Assembly: GCF_000636015.1 (NCBI RefSeq)
Contig: NZ_JFZJ01000020.1
Coordinates: forward strand, 1 to 39,178
Direction: 5' to 3'
Length of the DNA: 39,178 nucleotides
Source of the DNA: Rhodomicrobium udaipurense JA643
GTDB lineage: Bacteria; Pseudomonadota; Alphaproteobacteria; Rhizobiales; Rhodomicrobiaceae
A program made the translations under genes and the position numbers. The notes under the pieces are model-generated. The model saw only the letters and a list, made by a program, of their open reading frames with translations. It had not been told where the DNA came from and searched no databases. Shown here one piece after another: positions 15,960 through 25,396 of the stretch. Within the stretch, counting starts at the first letter, position 1. Each line of letters starts with the position of its first letter.

Positions 15960-16300
15960 TGCACGAGATGGCGTTGGCGCAGGGTGTTGTGCGTATTCTT
16001 GAAGAACAGGCGACCGCGCAGCATTATTCCCGCGTCCGCGTCGTGCGGCTCGAAGTCGGCCCGTTTGCCACCGTCGAACCGCAGGCGCTGCGCTTCTGCT
16101 TCGACGCTGCAACGCGCGGCACCATCGCGGAAAACGCCACGCTCGACATCGTGGAGACGGCGGCCGCGGCGTGGTGTTTCGCATGCGGCGAGAGCGTCAT
16201 CATAAAGGAGCGTAGCGGAACCTGCCCAAGTTGCGGCAGCTTCCAGTTGCAGGTAACGGGCGGCGACGAATTAAGAATAAGAGAGCTGGAGGTCGACTGA
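15959..16300 (+). CDS. hypA: Hydrogenase nickel incorporation protein HypA
   Basis: Nickel-delivery zinc protein of 113 residues that works with HypB. The start is decided by function: the ATG at 15959 gives [11 protein letters not shown], and His2 is the nickel ligand, so the TTG one codon upstream would disrupt it. The zinc site is CFACGESV and CPSCGS near residues 74-94, with a normal spacing. It is preceded by hupK with a TGATG overlap and followed by hypB with the same overlap, so it is translated as part of the accessory operon. Confidence 0.96.
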   Translation: MHEMALAQGVVRILEEQATAQHYSRVRVVRLEVGPFATVEPQALRFCFDAATRGTIAENATLDIVETAAAAWCFACGESVIIKERSGTCPSCGSFQLQVTGGDELRIRELEVD

Positions 16301-17361
16301 TGTGTGGGACGTGCGGATGCGGAGACGGTGAAACGAAGATCGAGGCTGCGTCCGTCAATGCGGCGGGCGCGCATCGACACGGCGATGCGCACAGCCACGA
16401 CCACACACACGATCACGACGGCCATCACCGCCACGACCATACCCATAGCCACGCCCACGAGCACACCCATGAAGACGGCGTGACGCATTCTCATCCGCAC
16501 GAGCATCACCACACCCACGACCACGAACACGGCGCGGGACACGAACACCCGCATGAGCACGGCGAGGGCGACCATCACGATCATGAACACGGACACGCCC
16601 ACAGCCATGGCGGCGGCGATCATCATCACGACCACGAGCATTCGCACGACCACGGCCATTCCCACGAGCACGACCACAAGGCGCGCGTGGTGAAGATCGA
16701 GCAGGACGTGCTGTCGAAGAACGACGCATTCGCCCGTGAAAACCGCGCCCGCTTCACCCGAGACGGCATCCTCTCGTTGAACCTCGTCTCGTCACCCGGC
16801 TCCGGCAAGACGACGCTTCTCGTCGCCAGCATCGAGCGGCTCAAGGCGGATGTGCCCGTTGCGGTCATCGAAGGCGACCAGCAGACGACGAACGACGCCG
16901 AGCGCATCCGCGCGACGGGCGCGCCCGCGATCCAGATCAACACCGGCAAGGGTTGCCATCTCGACGCGCACATGACGGGCCATGCCGCCGATCACCTCGC
17001 GCTCGAAAAGGGCGCTGTGCTGTTCATCGAGAATGTCGGCAATCTTGTCTGCCCGGCGATGTTCGACCTTGGCGAAGAAGCGCGCGTGGTGCTCTGCTCC
17101 GTCACCGAGGGCGAGGACAAGCCGCTGAAATACCCGGACATGTTCCGCACCTCCCACCTGATGCTCATCACCAAGGTGGACCTGCTGCCGCATCTCGATT
17201 TCGACGCCGACCTGCTTGCCGCCAACGCGCGCGCCATCAACCCGCGCATCAAGATCCTGCGCGTGTCGGCCAAGACGGGCGAAGGCATGGACGCGTGGAC
17301 CGGATGGCTGCGCGCGCAGCGCACACTCGCGCTGACCGGCCTCGAAGCGTCGGGAGGCTAG
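16300..17361 (+). CDS. hypB: Hydrogenase nickel incorporation GTPase HypB with a long His-rich domain
   Basis: SIMIBI-class GTPase that loads nickel into the large subunit. The product has 353 residues. It begins [10 protein letters not shown], the high-affinity nickel CxxCGC motif. Residues ~25-126 are almost entirely His alternating with Asp, Glu, Thr and Ser, about 47 histidines by my count, forming a nickel-storage domain. The GTPase domain follows: P-loop SSPGSGKTT (164-172), [17 protein letters not shown], the metal site [10 protein letters not shown], and TKVD for guanine recognition. No nickel permease gene (hupE) is in the cluster, so storage here could matter. The His-rich DNA is repetitive but codes cleanly. 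Confidence 0.97.
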   Translation: MCGTCGCGDGETKIEAASVNAAGAHRHGDAHSHDHTHDHDGHHRHDHTHSHAHEHTHEDGVTHSHPHEHHHTHDHEHGAGHEHPHEHGEGDHHDHEHGHAHSHGGGDHHHDHEHSHDHGHSHEHDHKARVVKIEQDVLSKNDAFARENRARFTRDGILSLNLVSSPGSGKTTLLVASIERLKADVPVAVIEGDQQTTNDAERIRATGAPAIQINTGKGCHLDAHMTGHAADHLALEKGAVLFIENVGNLVCPAMFDLGEEARVVLCSVTEGEDKPLKYPDMFRTSHLMLITKVDLLPHLDFDADLLAANARAINPRIKILRVSAKTGEGMDAWTGWLRAQRTLALTGLEASGG

Positions 17362-17365
17362 CCCC

Positions 17366-17620
17366 GTGTGTCTCGCCATCCCCGCCGAGATCGTGTCCGT
17401 GAACGAGGCCGCCGATACGGCAATTGTCGCGCTCGGGCCGGTGCGCAAGGAAATCTCCATCGCGCTGATCGAGAACGCAAAGCCCGGCGAATTCGTGCTC
17501 GTCCATGTCGGCTATGCGCTGCACAAGGTTTCGCCTGACGAGGCTGCGCGTACGCTCGCCATGATGCGCGAGGCGGGTCTCGATGCGGAGTTCGCCGAAT
17601 TTGGGGAGGCCGCGCGATGA
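17366..17620 (+). CDS. hypC: Hydrogenase maturation factor HypC
   Basis: An 84-residue chaperone that with HypD builds the Fe(CN)2CO unit and brings it to HupL. It starts with GTG, giving MCLAIPAEIVSV; Cys2 is essential in the family. The OB-like barrel core (GPVRKEISIALIENAKPGEF, VLVHVGYALHKV) is standard. GGGAGG lies upstream within the end of hypB. Its stop overlaps hypD by ATGA, consistent with the HypC-HypD complex being made together. Confidence 0.95.
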   Translation: MCLAIPAEIVSVNEAADTAIVALGPVRKEISIALIENAKPGEFVLVHVGYALHKVSPDEAARTLAMMREAGLDAEFAEFGEAAR

Positions 17621-18729
17621 AGTTCGTCGACGAGTTTCGCGATCAGGCGCTGGCGATGGGCCTCGCCGCCGCCATCGCGCGTGAGGCGGTCCCGGCACGG
17701 CGCTATTCCATCATGGAATTTTGCGGCGGCCACACGCATGCGATTTTCCGCTACGGCGTGCATGATCTGATGCCGGAGAATGTCGGCTTCGTGCATGGCC
17801 CCGGCTGCCCCGTCTGCGTGCTGCCCATCGGGCGCATCGACAACGCGCTGGAACTCGCGGAGGAGCACGGCGTGATCCTCTGTTCCTATGGCGACATGCT
17901 GCGCGTGCCCGCGTCGAAGCGCCGGAGCCTGCTCAAGGCGAAGGCCGAGGGCGCGGATGTGCGCATGGTCTATTCGGTGGACGACGCGCTTCGCATCGCG
18001 CGCGGCAACCCGAGCCGCGAGGTCGTGTTTTTCGCCATCGGTTTCGAGACGACGACGCCGCCGACCGCCGTGGCGCTGCGCACCGCGAAGGCCGAGGGCC
18101 TGAAAAACTTCTCCGTGTTCTGCAATCACGTTCTGACGCCCGCCGCGCTCAATCACCTGCTTACCGCAGCAGGCCTCGACGTAGATGCCTTCATCGGCCC
18201 GTCGCATGTGAGTTCGGTGATCGGCAGCCGCCCTTATGAATATTTCACCGAGACGTTTCACCGCCCGGTCGTGATCGCGGGCTTCGAGCCGCTCGACGTG
18301 ATGCAGGCCGCACTGATGGCGATCCGCCAGTTGAACGAAGGCCGCGCGGAGGTCGAAAACCAGTATATCCGCGTCGTCACCCGCGACGGAAACCGGAAGG
18401 CGCGCACGATCGTCGACGAAGTGTTCGAGCGCCGCGAAGGCTTCGAGTGGCGCGGCCTTGGCGCGGTGCCCGACAGCGCGCTCCGTATCCGCGACTCCTA
18501 CGCAGCCTTCGACGCCGAGAAACGCTTTTCCATCGTCACACGCTCCGCACCGGATGCGAAATCCTGCGAATGCGCGGAGATCCTGCGCGGCGCGAAGAAG
18601 CCGGTCGACTGCAAGCTGTTCGGCAAGGGCTGCACGCCCGACAGCCCGGTCGGCTCGTGCATGGTGTCGTCCGAAGGCGCCTGCGCCGCCTACTGGACCT
18701 ATGGCCGCTTCCGGCAGGAGGCCGCATGA
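17617..18729 (+). CDS. hypD: Hydrogenase maturation iron-sulfur protein HypD
   Basis: A 370-residue Fe-S protein on which CN and CO ligands are attached to iron, in complex with HypC. Conserved signatures are FCGGHTHAIFRYG (Cys36), GPGCPVCVLP (Cys64, Cys67), FFAIGFETTTPPTA and GFEPLDVM. The C-terminal [4Fe-4S] cysteines are in SCECAEILRG, VDCKLFGKGC and SCMVSSEGACAAYW. Length is normal. It overlaps hypC and is followed by a 70-bp gap before hypE, the first real gap since hupD. Confidence 0.97.
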   Translation: MKFVDEFRDQALAMGLAAAIAREAVPARRYSIMEFCGGHTHAIFRYGVHDLMPENVGFVHGPGCPVCVLPIGRIDNALELAEEHGVILCSYGDMLRVPASKRRSLLKAKAEGADVRMVYSVDDALRIARGNPSREVVFFAIGFETTTPPTAVALRTAKAEGLKNFSVFCNHVLTPAALNHLLTAAGLDVDAFIGPSHVSSVIGSRPYEYFTETFHRPVVIAGFEPLDVMQAALMAIRQLNEGRAEVENQYIRVVTRDGNRKARTIVDEVFERREGFEWRGLGAVPDSALRIRDSYAAFDAEKRFSIVTRSAPDAKSCECAEILRGAKKPVDCKLFGKGCTPDSPVGSCMVSSEGACAAYWTYGRFRQEAA

Positions 18730-18799
18730 CCCGCGCGCCGCTTCTTCAGCGTCCCTTGAGGGCAAGCCGAGCCCTGACGACAAAGCGGAGCGCCATCCC

Positions 18800-19849
18800 A
18801 TGAGCGTGATCGAGGCACGGTTTGGCGCGCGCGACGCGAAGCTTTCCGGCGCGGTGGAGATGATCCACGGCGCGGGCGGGCGCGCCACCGCCGAACTGAT
18901 CCGCACGCTGTTCCGTCGCCACCTCGACAATCCGCTTCTCGCGCAAGGAAACGATCAGGCCGCCTTCGCCGTCGAGGCTGGCCGCATGGTGATGACGACC
19001 GACGCGCATGTGATCGCGCCGCTGTTCTTCCCCGGCGGCGACATCGGCTCGCTCGCGGTCCACGGCACCATCAACGACGTGGCGATGGCGGGCGCGCGCC
19101 CGCTCTATCTCTCGGCGGCGTTCGTGCTTGAAGAGGGCTTCCCGCTCGCCGACCTCGACCGCATCGTGGCCAGCATGGCGGCGGCGAGCCGCGCGGCAGG
19201 CGTGCCCATCGTCACCGGCGACACGAAGGTGGTCGAAAAGGGCAAGGGCGACGGCGTCTTCATCACCACGACCGGCATCGGCGTCGTCCCCGAAGGCGTC
19301 GAGATTTCCGGCGACCGTGCGCGGCCGGGCGATGTGGTGCTGCTTTCGGGCAGCATCGGCGACCACGGCATCGCGGTGCTCTCGAAGCGCGAAAACCTCA
19401 CATTCGAGACGGAAATCCTCTCGGACAGCGCGGCGCTACATACCCTCGTCGCGGAGATGGTCGCGGCCGTGCCCGGCATCCGCGTGCTTCGCGATCCGAC
19501 GCGCGGCGGCCTTGGCGCGACGTTGAACGAAATCGCGCAGCAATCCCGCGTCGGCATCCGGCTGGAGGAAGCCGCCATCCCGATCAAGCCCGACGTCTCC
19601 GCAGCGTGCGAACTTCTCGGCCTCGATCCGCTCTACATCGCGAACGAAGGCAAGCTCATCGCCATCGCGCCGCCCGATAAGGCACAGCTCTTGCTTGCCG
19701 CCATGCGCGCGCATCCTCTGGCGCGTGACGCGGCCATCATCGGCGAGGCAACGCAAGACCCTCACGCCTTCGTCCAAATGCGTACGAGGTTCGGCGGAAA
19801 CCGCATGGTAGATTGGCTCGCGGGCGATCCGCTTCCAAGGATATGTTGA
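18800..19849 (+). CDS. hypE: Hydrogenase maturation carbamoyl dehydratase HypE
   Basis: A 349-residue PurM-like enzyme that turns the carbamoyl group received from HypF into thiocyanate and so provides the CN ligands. The start at 18800 (MSVIEARFGARDAKL) is the first plausible ATG; AGCGGAG is upstream. The N-terminal IHGAGGRATAELI, ATP-site GNDQAAF and the central TGDTKVVEKGKGDGVFI are diagnostic. It ends in PRIC, so the C-terminal Cys349 that carries the thiocarboxamide is intact. HypF, its partner, is 5.5 kb away at the end of the locus. Confidence 0.96.
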   Translation: MSVIEARFGARDAKLSGAVEMIHGAGGRATAELIRTLFRRHLDNPLLAQGNDQAAFAVEAGRMVMTTDAHVIAPLFFPGGDIGSLAVHGTINDVAMAGARPLYLSAAFVLEEGFPLADLDRIVASMAAASRAAGVPIVTGDTKVVEKGKGDGVFITTTGIGVVPEGVEISGDRARPGDVVLLSGSIGDHGIAVLSKRENLTFETEILSDSAALHTLVAEMVAAVPGIRVLRDPTRGGLGATLNEIAQQSRVGIRLEEAAIPIKPDVSAACELLGLDPLYIANEGKLIAIAPPDKAQLLLAAMRAHPLARDAAIIGEATQDPHAFVQMRTRFGGNRMVDWLAGDPLPRIC

Positions 19850-19907
19850 TGCCAGACTGTCCCCCTCACCTCCCCTTTCTCCGCCGCCGCGCCTCTCGGA
19901 GAGCGCC

Positions 19908-21410
19908 ATGACCGCGCTTCCTCCGGTGCTCGTGATCGATGACGAAGTTCGCAGCGTCGAAGCCCTCGAACGCATCCTCGAAGACGATTTCGACGTTAAG
20001 AAAGCGACGAGCGCGCGCGAAGCCGAAGCCATCCTCGCCGACGAAGCCATTCAGGTGGTGCTGTGCGACCAGCGCATGCCCGACATCTCGGGCGTCGATT
20101 TCCTGAAGGGTGTGCGCGAGCGCTGGCCCGATGTCGTGCGCATGATCATTTCCGGTTACACGGACGCGGAAGACATCATCCAGGGCATCAACGAGGCAGG
20201 CATTTATCAGTATGTCACGAAGCCCTGGCAGCCGGACAGCCTGACGCTCACACTCAAGAACGCCTCGCGGCTCTACAAGCTCCAGCGCGAGAACGAGCTT
20301 CTGGCGGTCGAGCTGAGAATGTCCTCGACCCGCGCCGAACGCGTCATCGCCACCCGTCGCGCGGATCTGCGCGAGCATTACGCGGGCGACGACGGCATCG
20401 TGCGCGAAAAGTCGAGCCCGATGAACGACGTTTGCGACCGCATGCGGCGCGTCGCTCCGTTCGATGTCTCGGTGATGATTACGGGCGAATCGGGCACCGG
20501 CAAGGAACTCATCGCGCGCGCGCTCCACTACAAGAGCCTGCGCTGGAACAAGCCGTTCGTGGTCGAGAACTGCGCGGCGCTGCCCGACGAACTCCTCGAA
20601 AGCGAACTCTTCGGCCACAAGCGCGGCGCATTCACGGGCGCGGTGGAAGACCATATCGGCCTGTTCCAGCGCGCCGATGGCGGCACCGTCTTCCTCGACG
20701 AGATCGGCGAAGTTTCGCCCCGGCTTCAGGCGAAGCTTCTGCGGGTGTTGCAGGAGGGCGAGATCCGCCCAGTCGGCGGCCAGAAAACGCGCAATATCAA
20801 TGTGCGCGTCGTAGCCGCCACGAACCGCGACCTCGAAGCCGAGGTGCAGGCGGGCCGTTTCCGCGAAGACCTTTATTACCGCCTCGCGCCGGTCACGATT
20901 CACCTGCCACCCTTGCGCGACCGCCTGTTGGACATCCCGCCGATTGCACGCGCGCTCATGGACAAGGCGCAGAAGCAACTCGGAAAATGCGTCAAGGGCC
21001 TGTCGCCGGAAGCGGTGGCGTGCCTCAAGGCTTACCCATGGCCCGGCAATGTCCGCGAGCTTCAGAACGAGATCCAGCACGCGCTCATCATGGGGCCGCA
21101 GGGCGGAGTGATCGGCGCGGAGCACCTGTCGCGGCGCGTGCAGCAGGCGGCCGCCGGACCCTCGGCCGAGAAGCTCGATTTCGCGGGCGTCGATCTTTCG
21201 CTCGCCGGTCTCGAAGGCACGCTACGCGAACGCATCGAGTCGGTTGAGGCGCAGATCCTGAAGGAAAGCCTCGTCCGCCATCGCTGGAACAAGAGCCGCG
21301 CGGCGAAGGAACTCGGCCTCTCGCGCGTCGGCCTTCGCGCCAAGCTCGAACGTTACGGCCTCGAAAAGATCGAGGCGCTGCCGCTGGAGCCCGCCAAGAA
21401 GCGGGCCTAG
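19908..21410 (+). CDS. hupR: NtrC-family response regulator HupR
   Basis: Transcription activator of the hydrogenase genes, 500 residues. The receiver domain (1-125) has acidic pocket Asp11/Asp12, phospho-acceptor Asp54 in CDQRMPD and the conserved Lys in YVTKPW. A linker helix leads to the AAA+ domain: Walker A GESGTGKE, the sigma-54 contact loop GAFTGA, Walker [12 protein letters not shown] and an arginine-finger region [10 protein letters not shown]. The C-terminal Fis-type helix-turn-helix is [20 protein letters not shown]. In Rhodobacter capsulatus HupR is active when unphosphorylated and HupT keeps it phosphorylated without H2; the Asp54 position agrees. The intact GAFTGA plus the RpoN promoter of hupS point to sigma-54 dependence here. 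Confidence 0.96.
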   Translation: MTALPPVLVIDDEVRSVEALERILEDDFDVKKATSAREAEAILADEAIQVVLCDQRMPDISGVDFLKGVRERWPDVVRMIISGYTDAEDIIQGINEAGIYQYVTKPWQPDSLTLTLKNASRLYKLQRENELLAVELRMSSTRAERVIATRRADLREHYAGDDGIVREKSSPMNDVCDRMRRVAPFDVSVMITGESGTGKELIARALHYKSLRWNKPFVVENCAALPDELLESELFGHKRGAFTGAVEDHIGLFQRADGGTVFLDEIGEVSPRLQAKLLRVLQEGEIRPVGGQKTRNINVRVVAATNRDLEAEVQAGRFREDLYYRLAPVTIHLPPLRDRLLDIPPIARALMDKAQKQLGKCVKGLSPEAVACLKAYPWPGNVRELQNEIQHALIMGPQGGVIGAEHLSRRVQQAAAGPSAEKLDFAGVDLSLAGLEGTLRERIESVEAQILKESLVRHRWNKSRAAKELGLSRVGLRAKLERYGLEKIEALPLEPAKKRA

Positions 21411-21440
21411 AGCCGATCCCGATGCAAATGAATCGGCTCT
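21409..21440 (+). repeat. Inverted repeat at the hupR/hupT junction
   Basis: AGAGCCGAT (21409-21417) and ATCGGCTCT (21432-21440) form a perfect 9-bp stem with a 14-nt loop; its first two bases are the end of the hupR stop codon. There is no T tract. It resembles dispersed palindromes of Hyphomicrobiales genomes more than a terminator, though it could act on mRNA stability. Confidence 0.7.
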
Positions 21441-21454
21441 GCGTTTCAAGATAG

Positions 21455-21479
21455 GAGCGGTTCCAATGGAGAACCGCTC
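21455..21479 (+). repeat. Inverted repeat over the annotated hupT start
   Basis: GAGCGGTTC (21455-21463) pairs with GAACCGCTC (21471-21479) around a 7-nt loop that contains the ATG at 21466. The stem also covers the presumed ribosome site. Either hupT is translationally held back, or the palindrome is an inserted element and the original start is the ATG at 21499. Confidence 0.7.
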
Positions 21480-22878
21480 TGACCGAAAGCGACCGCCAAT
21501 GCTGAAGCAGCCCGCGCGCCCTGAAGACAGCCGAAGCCTCGTCGCGCGGGCGGGGGTGGCAGGCGCGCTTGGCGATGGCGAGGCGGGCGAGGACGCGTGG
21601 ATCGAAGTCATCCAGAAGATGGATGCGGTCTATGCCGAGCTTGTCGAAAATCAGGTCGAGCTTGAGGCGAAGAACGCAGCGCTCGAAGAGGCGCAGGCGC
21701 TGATGGCGAGCGTGTTCGCCTCCATGGCCGATGTGCTCGCCGTGTGCGACCGCGGCAACCGCATCGCGCGCGTGAACCGTGCCCTCGAAGCCGTCACCGG
21801 GCGACATGAGGCCAGCCTTGGCGGCGAGCCCTTCGCGTCGCTTTTCGTGGCCGAGAACGCCGCCGCCGTGGACGACATGCTCGCCCGCGCCCGCGAAGAC
21901 GGCGCTGTGACGGACTGCGAACTGTCCTTGCGCGACGCGGCGGGCGCGCCGTCGCCCTTCGTCATGAACTGCTCGGCGCGCTTCGACCACAAGGGGCGTT
22001 TCGCGGGCGTCGTCGTGGTGGGCCGCCCACTCGGCGAGCTTCGCCGTGCCTATAAATCGCTCAACGCAGCCCATCGCGAGCTTCAGGAAGCGCAGCAGCA
22101 CCTCATCTTTTCGGAGAAGATGGCGGCGCTCGGCCGTCTCGTCGCCGGCGTGGCGCATGAACTCAACAACCCCATCAGCTTCGTTTTCGCGAACATGCAT
22201 GCGCTGAAGAAATACGGCCTGCGCATCCGCACCTACCTCGAAGCGATGAACGATGGCGTGTCCGGCGACGCGCTCGCGGCGCTGCGCAAGGAGCTGAAGA
22301 TCGACCGAATCCTCGCCGATATCGAGCCGCTGCTCGACGGGACGCTCGAAGGCGCGACGCGCGCAAGCGAGATCGTGCAGGATCTGCGCCGCTTTTCGGC
22401 CAATCAGGCGGAGGCGCCGCAGGATTTCGAGCTTCTGCGCGTTGTGCAGACGGCGGCGAACTGGGTGGTGAAGATCGCGCGCTCGCGGCAGGACGTGGCG
22501 ATCCATGTGCCCGAGGGGCTGTCGGTGCAGGCGCCGCGCGGCGCGATCCATCAGATCCTCGTCAACCTCATTCAGAACGCGCTCGACGCGATGGACGGCG
22601 ATCCGCATCCGCTGATCGAGATCGACGCGACCGAGGACGGCGGCTTCGTCGCGCTCCGCGTCCGCGACCACGGCCCCGGCATCGCGCCCGACGGCATGCA
22701 GAAGCTGTTCGAGCCGTTCTTCACGACGAAGCCCGTCGGCAAGGGGCTTGGCCTCGGCCTTTATCTGAGCTTCGGGCTGGCGCAGGATTTCGGCGGGAAG
22801 CTCGCGGCGGCGAACCACGAAGGCGGCGGCGCAGTGTTCACGCTGACCCTGCCGAAGGGGGCGCGGCATGGCGCGTGA
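21466..22878 (+). CDS. hupT: PAS-containing sensor histidine kinase HupT
   Basis: Soluble kinase that receives the H2 signal from HupUV and phosphorylates HupR. There are 470 residues from 21466, or 459 from the ATG at 21499. A helical segment (VYAELVENQVELEAKNAALE) precedes a PAS domain (about 80-200). The phospho-acceptor is His231 (His220 with the shorter start) in VAGVAHELNNP. The ATP-binding domain has the N box NLIQNALDAMDG, DHGPGIAP and the G box GKGLGLGLYLSFG. No membrane segments are present, as expected for HupT/HoxJ. A hairpin covers the upstream start codon, so the start is uncertain. Its end overlaps hupU by 11 bp. Confidence 0.94.
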   Translation: MENRSDRKRPPMLKQPARPEDSRSLVARAGVAGALGDGEAGEDAWIEVIQKMDAVYAELVENQVELEAKNAALEEAQALMASVFASMADVLAVCDRGNRIARVNRALEAVTGRHEASLGGEPFASLFVAENAAAVDDMLARAREDGAVTDCELSLRDAAGAPSPFVMNCSARFDHKGRFAGVVVVGRPLGELRRAYKSLNAAHRELQEAQQHLIFSEKMAALGRLVAGVAHELNNPISFVFANMHALKKYGLRIRTYLEAMNDGVSGDALAALRKELKIDRILADIEPLLDGTLEGATRASEIVQDLRRFSANQAEAPQDFELLRVVQTAANWVVKIARSRQDVAIHVPEGLSVQAPRGAIHQILVNLIQNALDAMDGDPHPLIEIDATEDGGFVALRVRDHGPGIAPDGMQKLFEPFFTTKPVGKGLGLGLYLSFGLAQDFGGKLAAANHEGGGAVFTLTLPKGARHGA

Positions 22879-23944
22879 TTTGCCGTGCGATCCGGTCGGG
22901 AACGTCGCGCGCGATGCCACGGCCAGCCCCGCGCGCCTCACCTTGCTCTGGCTGCAATCCGGCGGATGCGGCGGCTGCTCGATGTCGCTTCTCAACGCCG
23001 ACAGCCCGGACCTGTTCGCGGCGCTCGACCTCGGCCGCATCGACGTGCTCGCCCATCCCTCGCTCAGCGAAGCATCCGGAGAAGATTATCATGCGCTTAT
23101 CGCGCGTATCCTGTCCGGCCAGCAGCGGCTCGACATCCTTTGCGTCGAAGGCGCGATCCTGCGCGGGCCAAACGGCACCGGGCGCTTTCATCTCCAGCCC
23201 GGCACGGGCAAGCCCGTGATGCAGCTCGTCGCGGAGCTTGCGGCCTTCGCGCGCCATGTCGTCGCTATCGGCTCATGCACGGCCTATGGCGGCGTTTCGT
23301 CGGCGGGCAACAACGTCACCGAGGCGTGCGGCCTCGCCTTTGAGGGCGCGGAACCGGGCGGCCTTCTCGGCCCCGGCTTCCGCTCGCGCTCCGGCCTGCC
23401 CCCGATCAACATCGCGGGATGCCCCACCCATCCGGGTTGGATCGTCGAAACGCTCGTGCAACTCGGCCATGGTGCGTTCAGCGCGTCCGACCTTGATGCA
23501 TACGGTCGCCCACGTTTCTACGCCGACCACCTCGTGCATCATGGCTGCACCCGCAACGAATTTTACGAATACAAGGCGAGCGCGAAGGAGCCGGGTCAGC
23601 TCGGCTGCCTGATGGAGCATCTCGGCTGCATCGGCACGCAGGTTCACGGCGACTGCAACATGCGGGCGTGGAACGGCGAAGGCTCTTGCATTCGCGGCGG
23701 CTATCCGTGCATCGGCTGCACCGAGCCGACGTTCGGCGAACGCGACGCGCCCTATCTCGAAACGCCGAAGCGCGGCGGCATCCCCGTGGGCCTGCCGACC
23801 GACATGCCGAAGGCGTGGTTCGTGGCGCTGGCCTCGCTCGCCAAGGCCGCAACGCCGGAGCGCCTGCGTCGGAACGCGCTCGCGGAGCGCATCGCGGTGC
23901 CGCCGGGGGGCTTATCGGGCAAGGCATCGGGGAAACCCAAATGA
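22868..23944 (+). CDS. hupU: Regulatory [NiFe]-hydrogenase small subunit HupU
   Basis: Small subunit of the cytoplasmic H2 sensor, 358 residues. There is no Tat signal: the protein begins with a short polar leader and enters the Fe-S domain at LLWLQSGGCGGCSMSLL (Cys34, Cys37). The position of the extra cysteine seen in HupS (ECTCC) is glycine here, and GSCTAYGGVSSAG lacks the second one, so the proximal cluster is the ordinary 4-Cys type. Other cluster ligands lie in HHGCTRNEFYEY, GCLMEHLGCIGTQVHGDCN and GYPCIGCTEP. It overlaps hupT by 11 bp and hupV by ATGA. The C-terminus is hydrophilic with no anchor. Confidence 0.96.
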   Translation: MARDLPCDPVGNVARDATASPARLTLLWLQSGGCGGCSMSLLNADSPDLFAALDLGRIDVLAHPSLSEASGEDYHALIARILSGQQRLDILCVEGAILRGPNGTGRFHLQPGTGKPVMQLVAELAAFARHVVAIGSCTAYGGVSSAGNNVTEACGLAFEGAEPGGLLGPGFRSRSGLPPINIAGCPTHPGWIVETLVQLGHGAFSASDLDAYGRPRFYADHLVHHGCTRNEFYEYKASAKEPGQLGCLMEHLGCIGTQVHGDCNMRAWNGEGSCIRGGYPCIGCTEPTFGERDAPYLETPKRGGIPVGLPTDMPKAWFVALASLAKAATPERLRRNALAERIAVPPGGLSGKASGKPK

Positions 23945-25395
23945 CGCGCCTCATCGCCGGGCCGTTCAACCGCGTCGAAGGCGACCTCGAAATCCGCCTC
24001 GACGTGAAGGACGGGCGCGTCGCGGCGGCTTACGTGAATTCCCCGCTCTATCGCGGTTTCGAGCAGATCCTTGTCGGCAAGGCGCCCGCCGATGCGCTCG
24101 TCTATGTGCCGCGCATTTGTGGCATTTGCTCGGTCTCGCAGTCGATAGCGGCGGCGGCGGCGCTCGCCAACGCGCAAGGACTGACGCCGCCCGAAAACGG
24201 CGCGCATCTGCAAAACATCATCCTCGCCGCCGAGAACATCGCGGACCACCTCACGCATTTCTATCTGTTCTTCATGCCGGATTTCGCGCGCGAGATTTAC
24301 GCAGGCGAGCCATGGGCGGAGGCGGCGGCGCGCTTTCGGGCGATGGGCGGCGATGCCCAGCGCGAGTTCCTGGCGGCGCGCGCGGCGTTCCTGCGCATCA
24401 TGGGACTGCTCGCTGGGCACTGGCCGCATACGCTCGGTCTGCAACCGGGCGGCACGACCCGCGCCATCGGCCGGGCGGAGCAGACGCGGTTGCTAAGCCA
24501 TATCGCCGGGCTTCGCCGCTTCCTAGAGGCGAGATTTTACGGCGATGCGCTGGAAGCGTTGGCGGCACTCGACAGCGCCGATGCGCTCGATGCATGGGCC
24601 GAAGGCGAGGCGGACGCGGGCGGCGGCGATTTCCGCGCGTTCCTCGCCTTCTCGCGCGACGCCGGGCTCGAAGCGCTCGGCCCCGGTCCCGGCCTCTATC
24701 TCAGCTTCGGCGCTTATGCTCAGAAGGGCGGCCACGCTTTCGCGCGCGGGGTATGGCAAGGCGGCACGGTCGGCACGCTCCGCGAGGACGACATCACCGA
24801 AGACCACACCCGCGCATGGATGGTGCGAGCGGCGGAAGGCCCGCGCCCGCCGTCGCGCGGGATCACGCTTCCCGACGCAGACGCCGCCGACGCCTATAGC
24901 TGGTGCAAGGCTCCGCGCCTCGGCGGGCGCGGGGCGGAAACCGGCGCTTTCGCCCGCCAGCTCATCGACGGCCAACCGCTCGTGACGAGCCTCGCCGCGC
25001 GCTCCGGCAGCAACGCGCGAAACCGCGTGATCGCCCGCGCCGTCGAGGTGGCGCGGCTCGTCCTCCTGCTGGAGAGCTGGGCGGCGGCGATCCGTCCCGA
25101 CGAGCCGTTCTGCCTCACCGCGCCGATGCCCGACGAAGCGCGCGGCACCGGCATGATCGAGGCGGCGCGCGGGAGCCTCGGCCACTGGCTCGACATCCGC
25201 AAGGGCCGCATTTTCAACTATCAGATCATCGCGCCGACGACGTGGAACTTCTCGCCGCGCGACGGCGGCGGCCAGCCCGGCGCATGCGAGGCAGCGCTAG
25301 TCGGCGCGCCGGTGCGGCCGGGCGAAACGACGCCTATCGCGGTGCAGCATATCGTGCGGTCGTTCGATCCTTGCATGGTCTGCACGGTGCATTGA
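23941..25395 (+). CDS. hupV: Regulatory [NiFe]-hydrogenase large subunit HupV
   Basis: Large subunit of the H2 sensor, 484 residues. Nickel motifs are PRICGICSVSQ and the very C-terminal DPCMVCTVH. The protein stops at this histidine, so there is no cleavable extension and HupD is not needed, the hallmark of HupV/HoxC sensors. The start (MTRLIAGPFNRVEGDLEIRL) overlaps the hupU stop. APTTWNFSPRDGGGQPGACE is typical. It still needs the Hyp proteins for its metal centre, which fits its place in front of hypF. Confidence 0.97.
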   Translation: MTRLIAGPFNRVEGDLEIRLDVKDGRVAAAYVNSPLYRGFEQILVGKAPADALVYVPRICGICSVSQSIAAAAALANAQGLTPPENGAHLQNIILAAENIADHLTHFYLFFMPDFAREIYAGEPWAEAAARFRAMGGDAQREFLAARAAFLRIMGLLAGHWPHTLGLQPGGTTRAIGRAEQTRLLSHIAGLRRFLEARFYGDALEALAALDSADALDAWAEGEADAGGGDFRAFLAFSRDAGLEALGPGPGLYLSFGAYAQKGGHAFARGVWQGGTVGTLREDDITEDHTRAWMVRAAEGPRPPSRGITLPDADAADAYSWCKAPRLGGRGAETGAFARQLIDGQPLVTSLAARSGSNARNRVIARAVEVARLVLLLESWAAAIRPDEPFCLTAPMPDEARGTGMIEAARGSLGHWLDIRKGRIFNYQIIAPTTWNFSPRDGGGQPGACEAALVGAPVRPGETTPIAVQHIVRSFDPCMVCTVH

Positions 25396-25396
25396 G

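Noticed and set aside
16372..16680. CAC/CAT-rich tandem array considered as a CRISPR or non-coding repeat
   Set aside because: It codes in frame for the His-rich domain of HypB and has no spacer structure.
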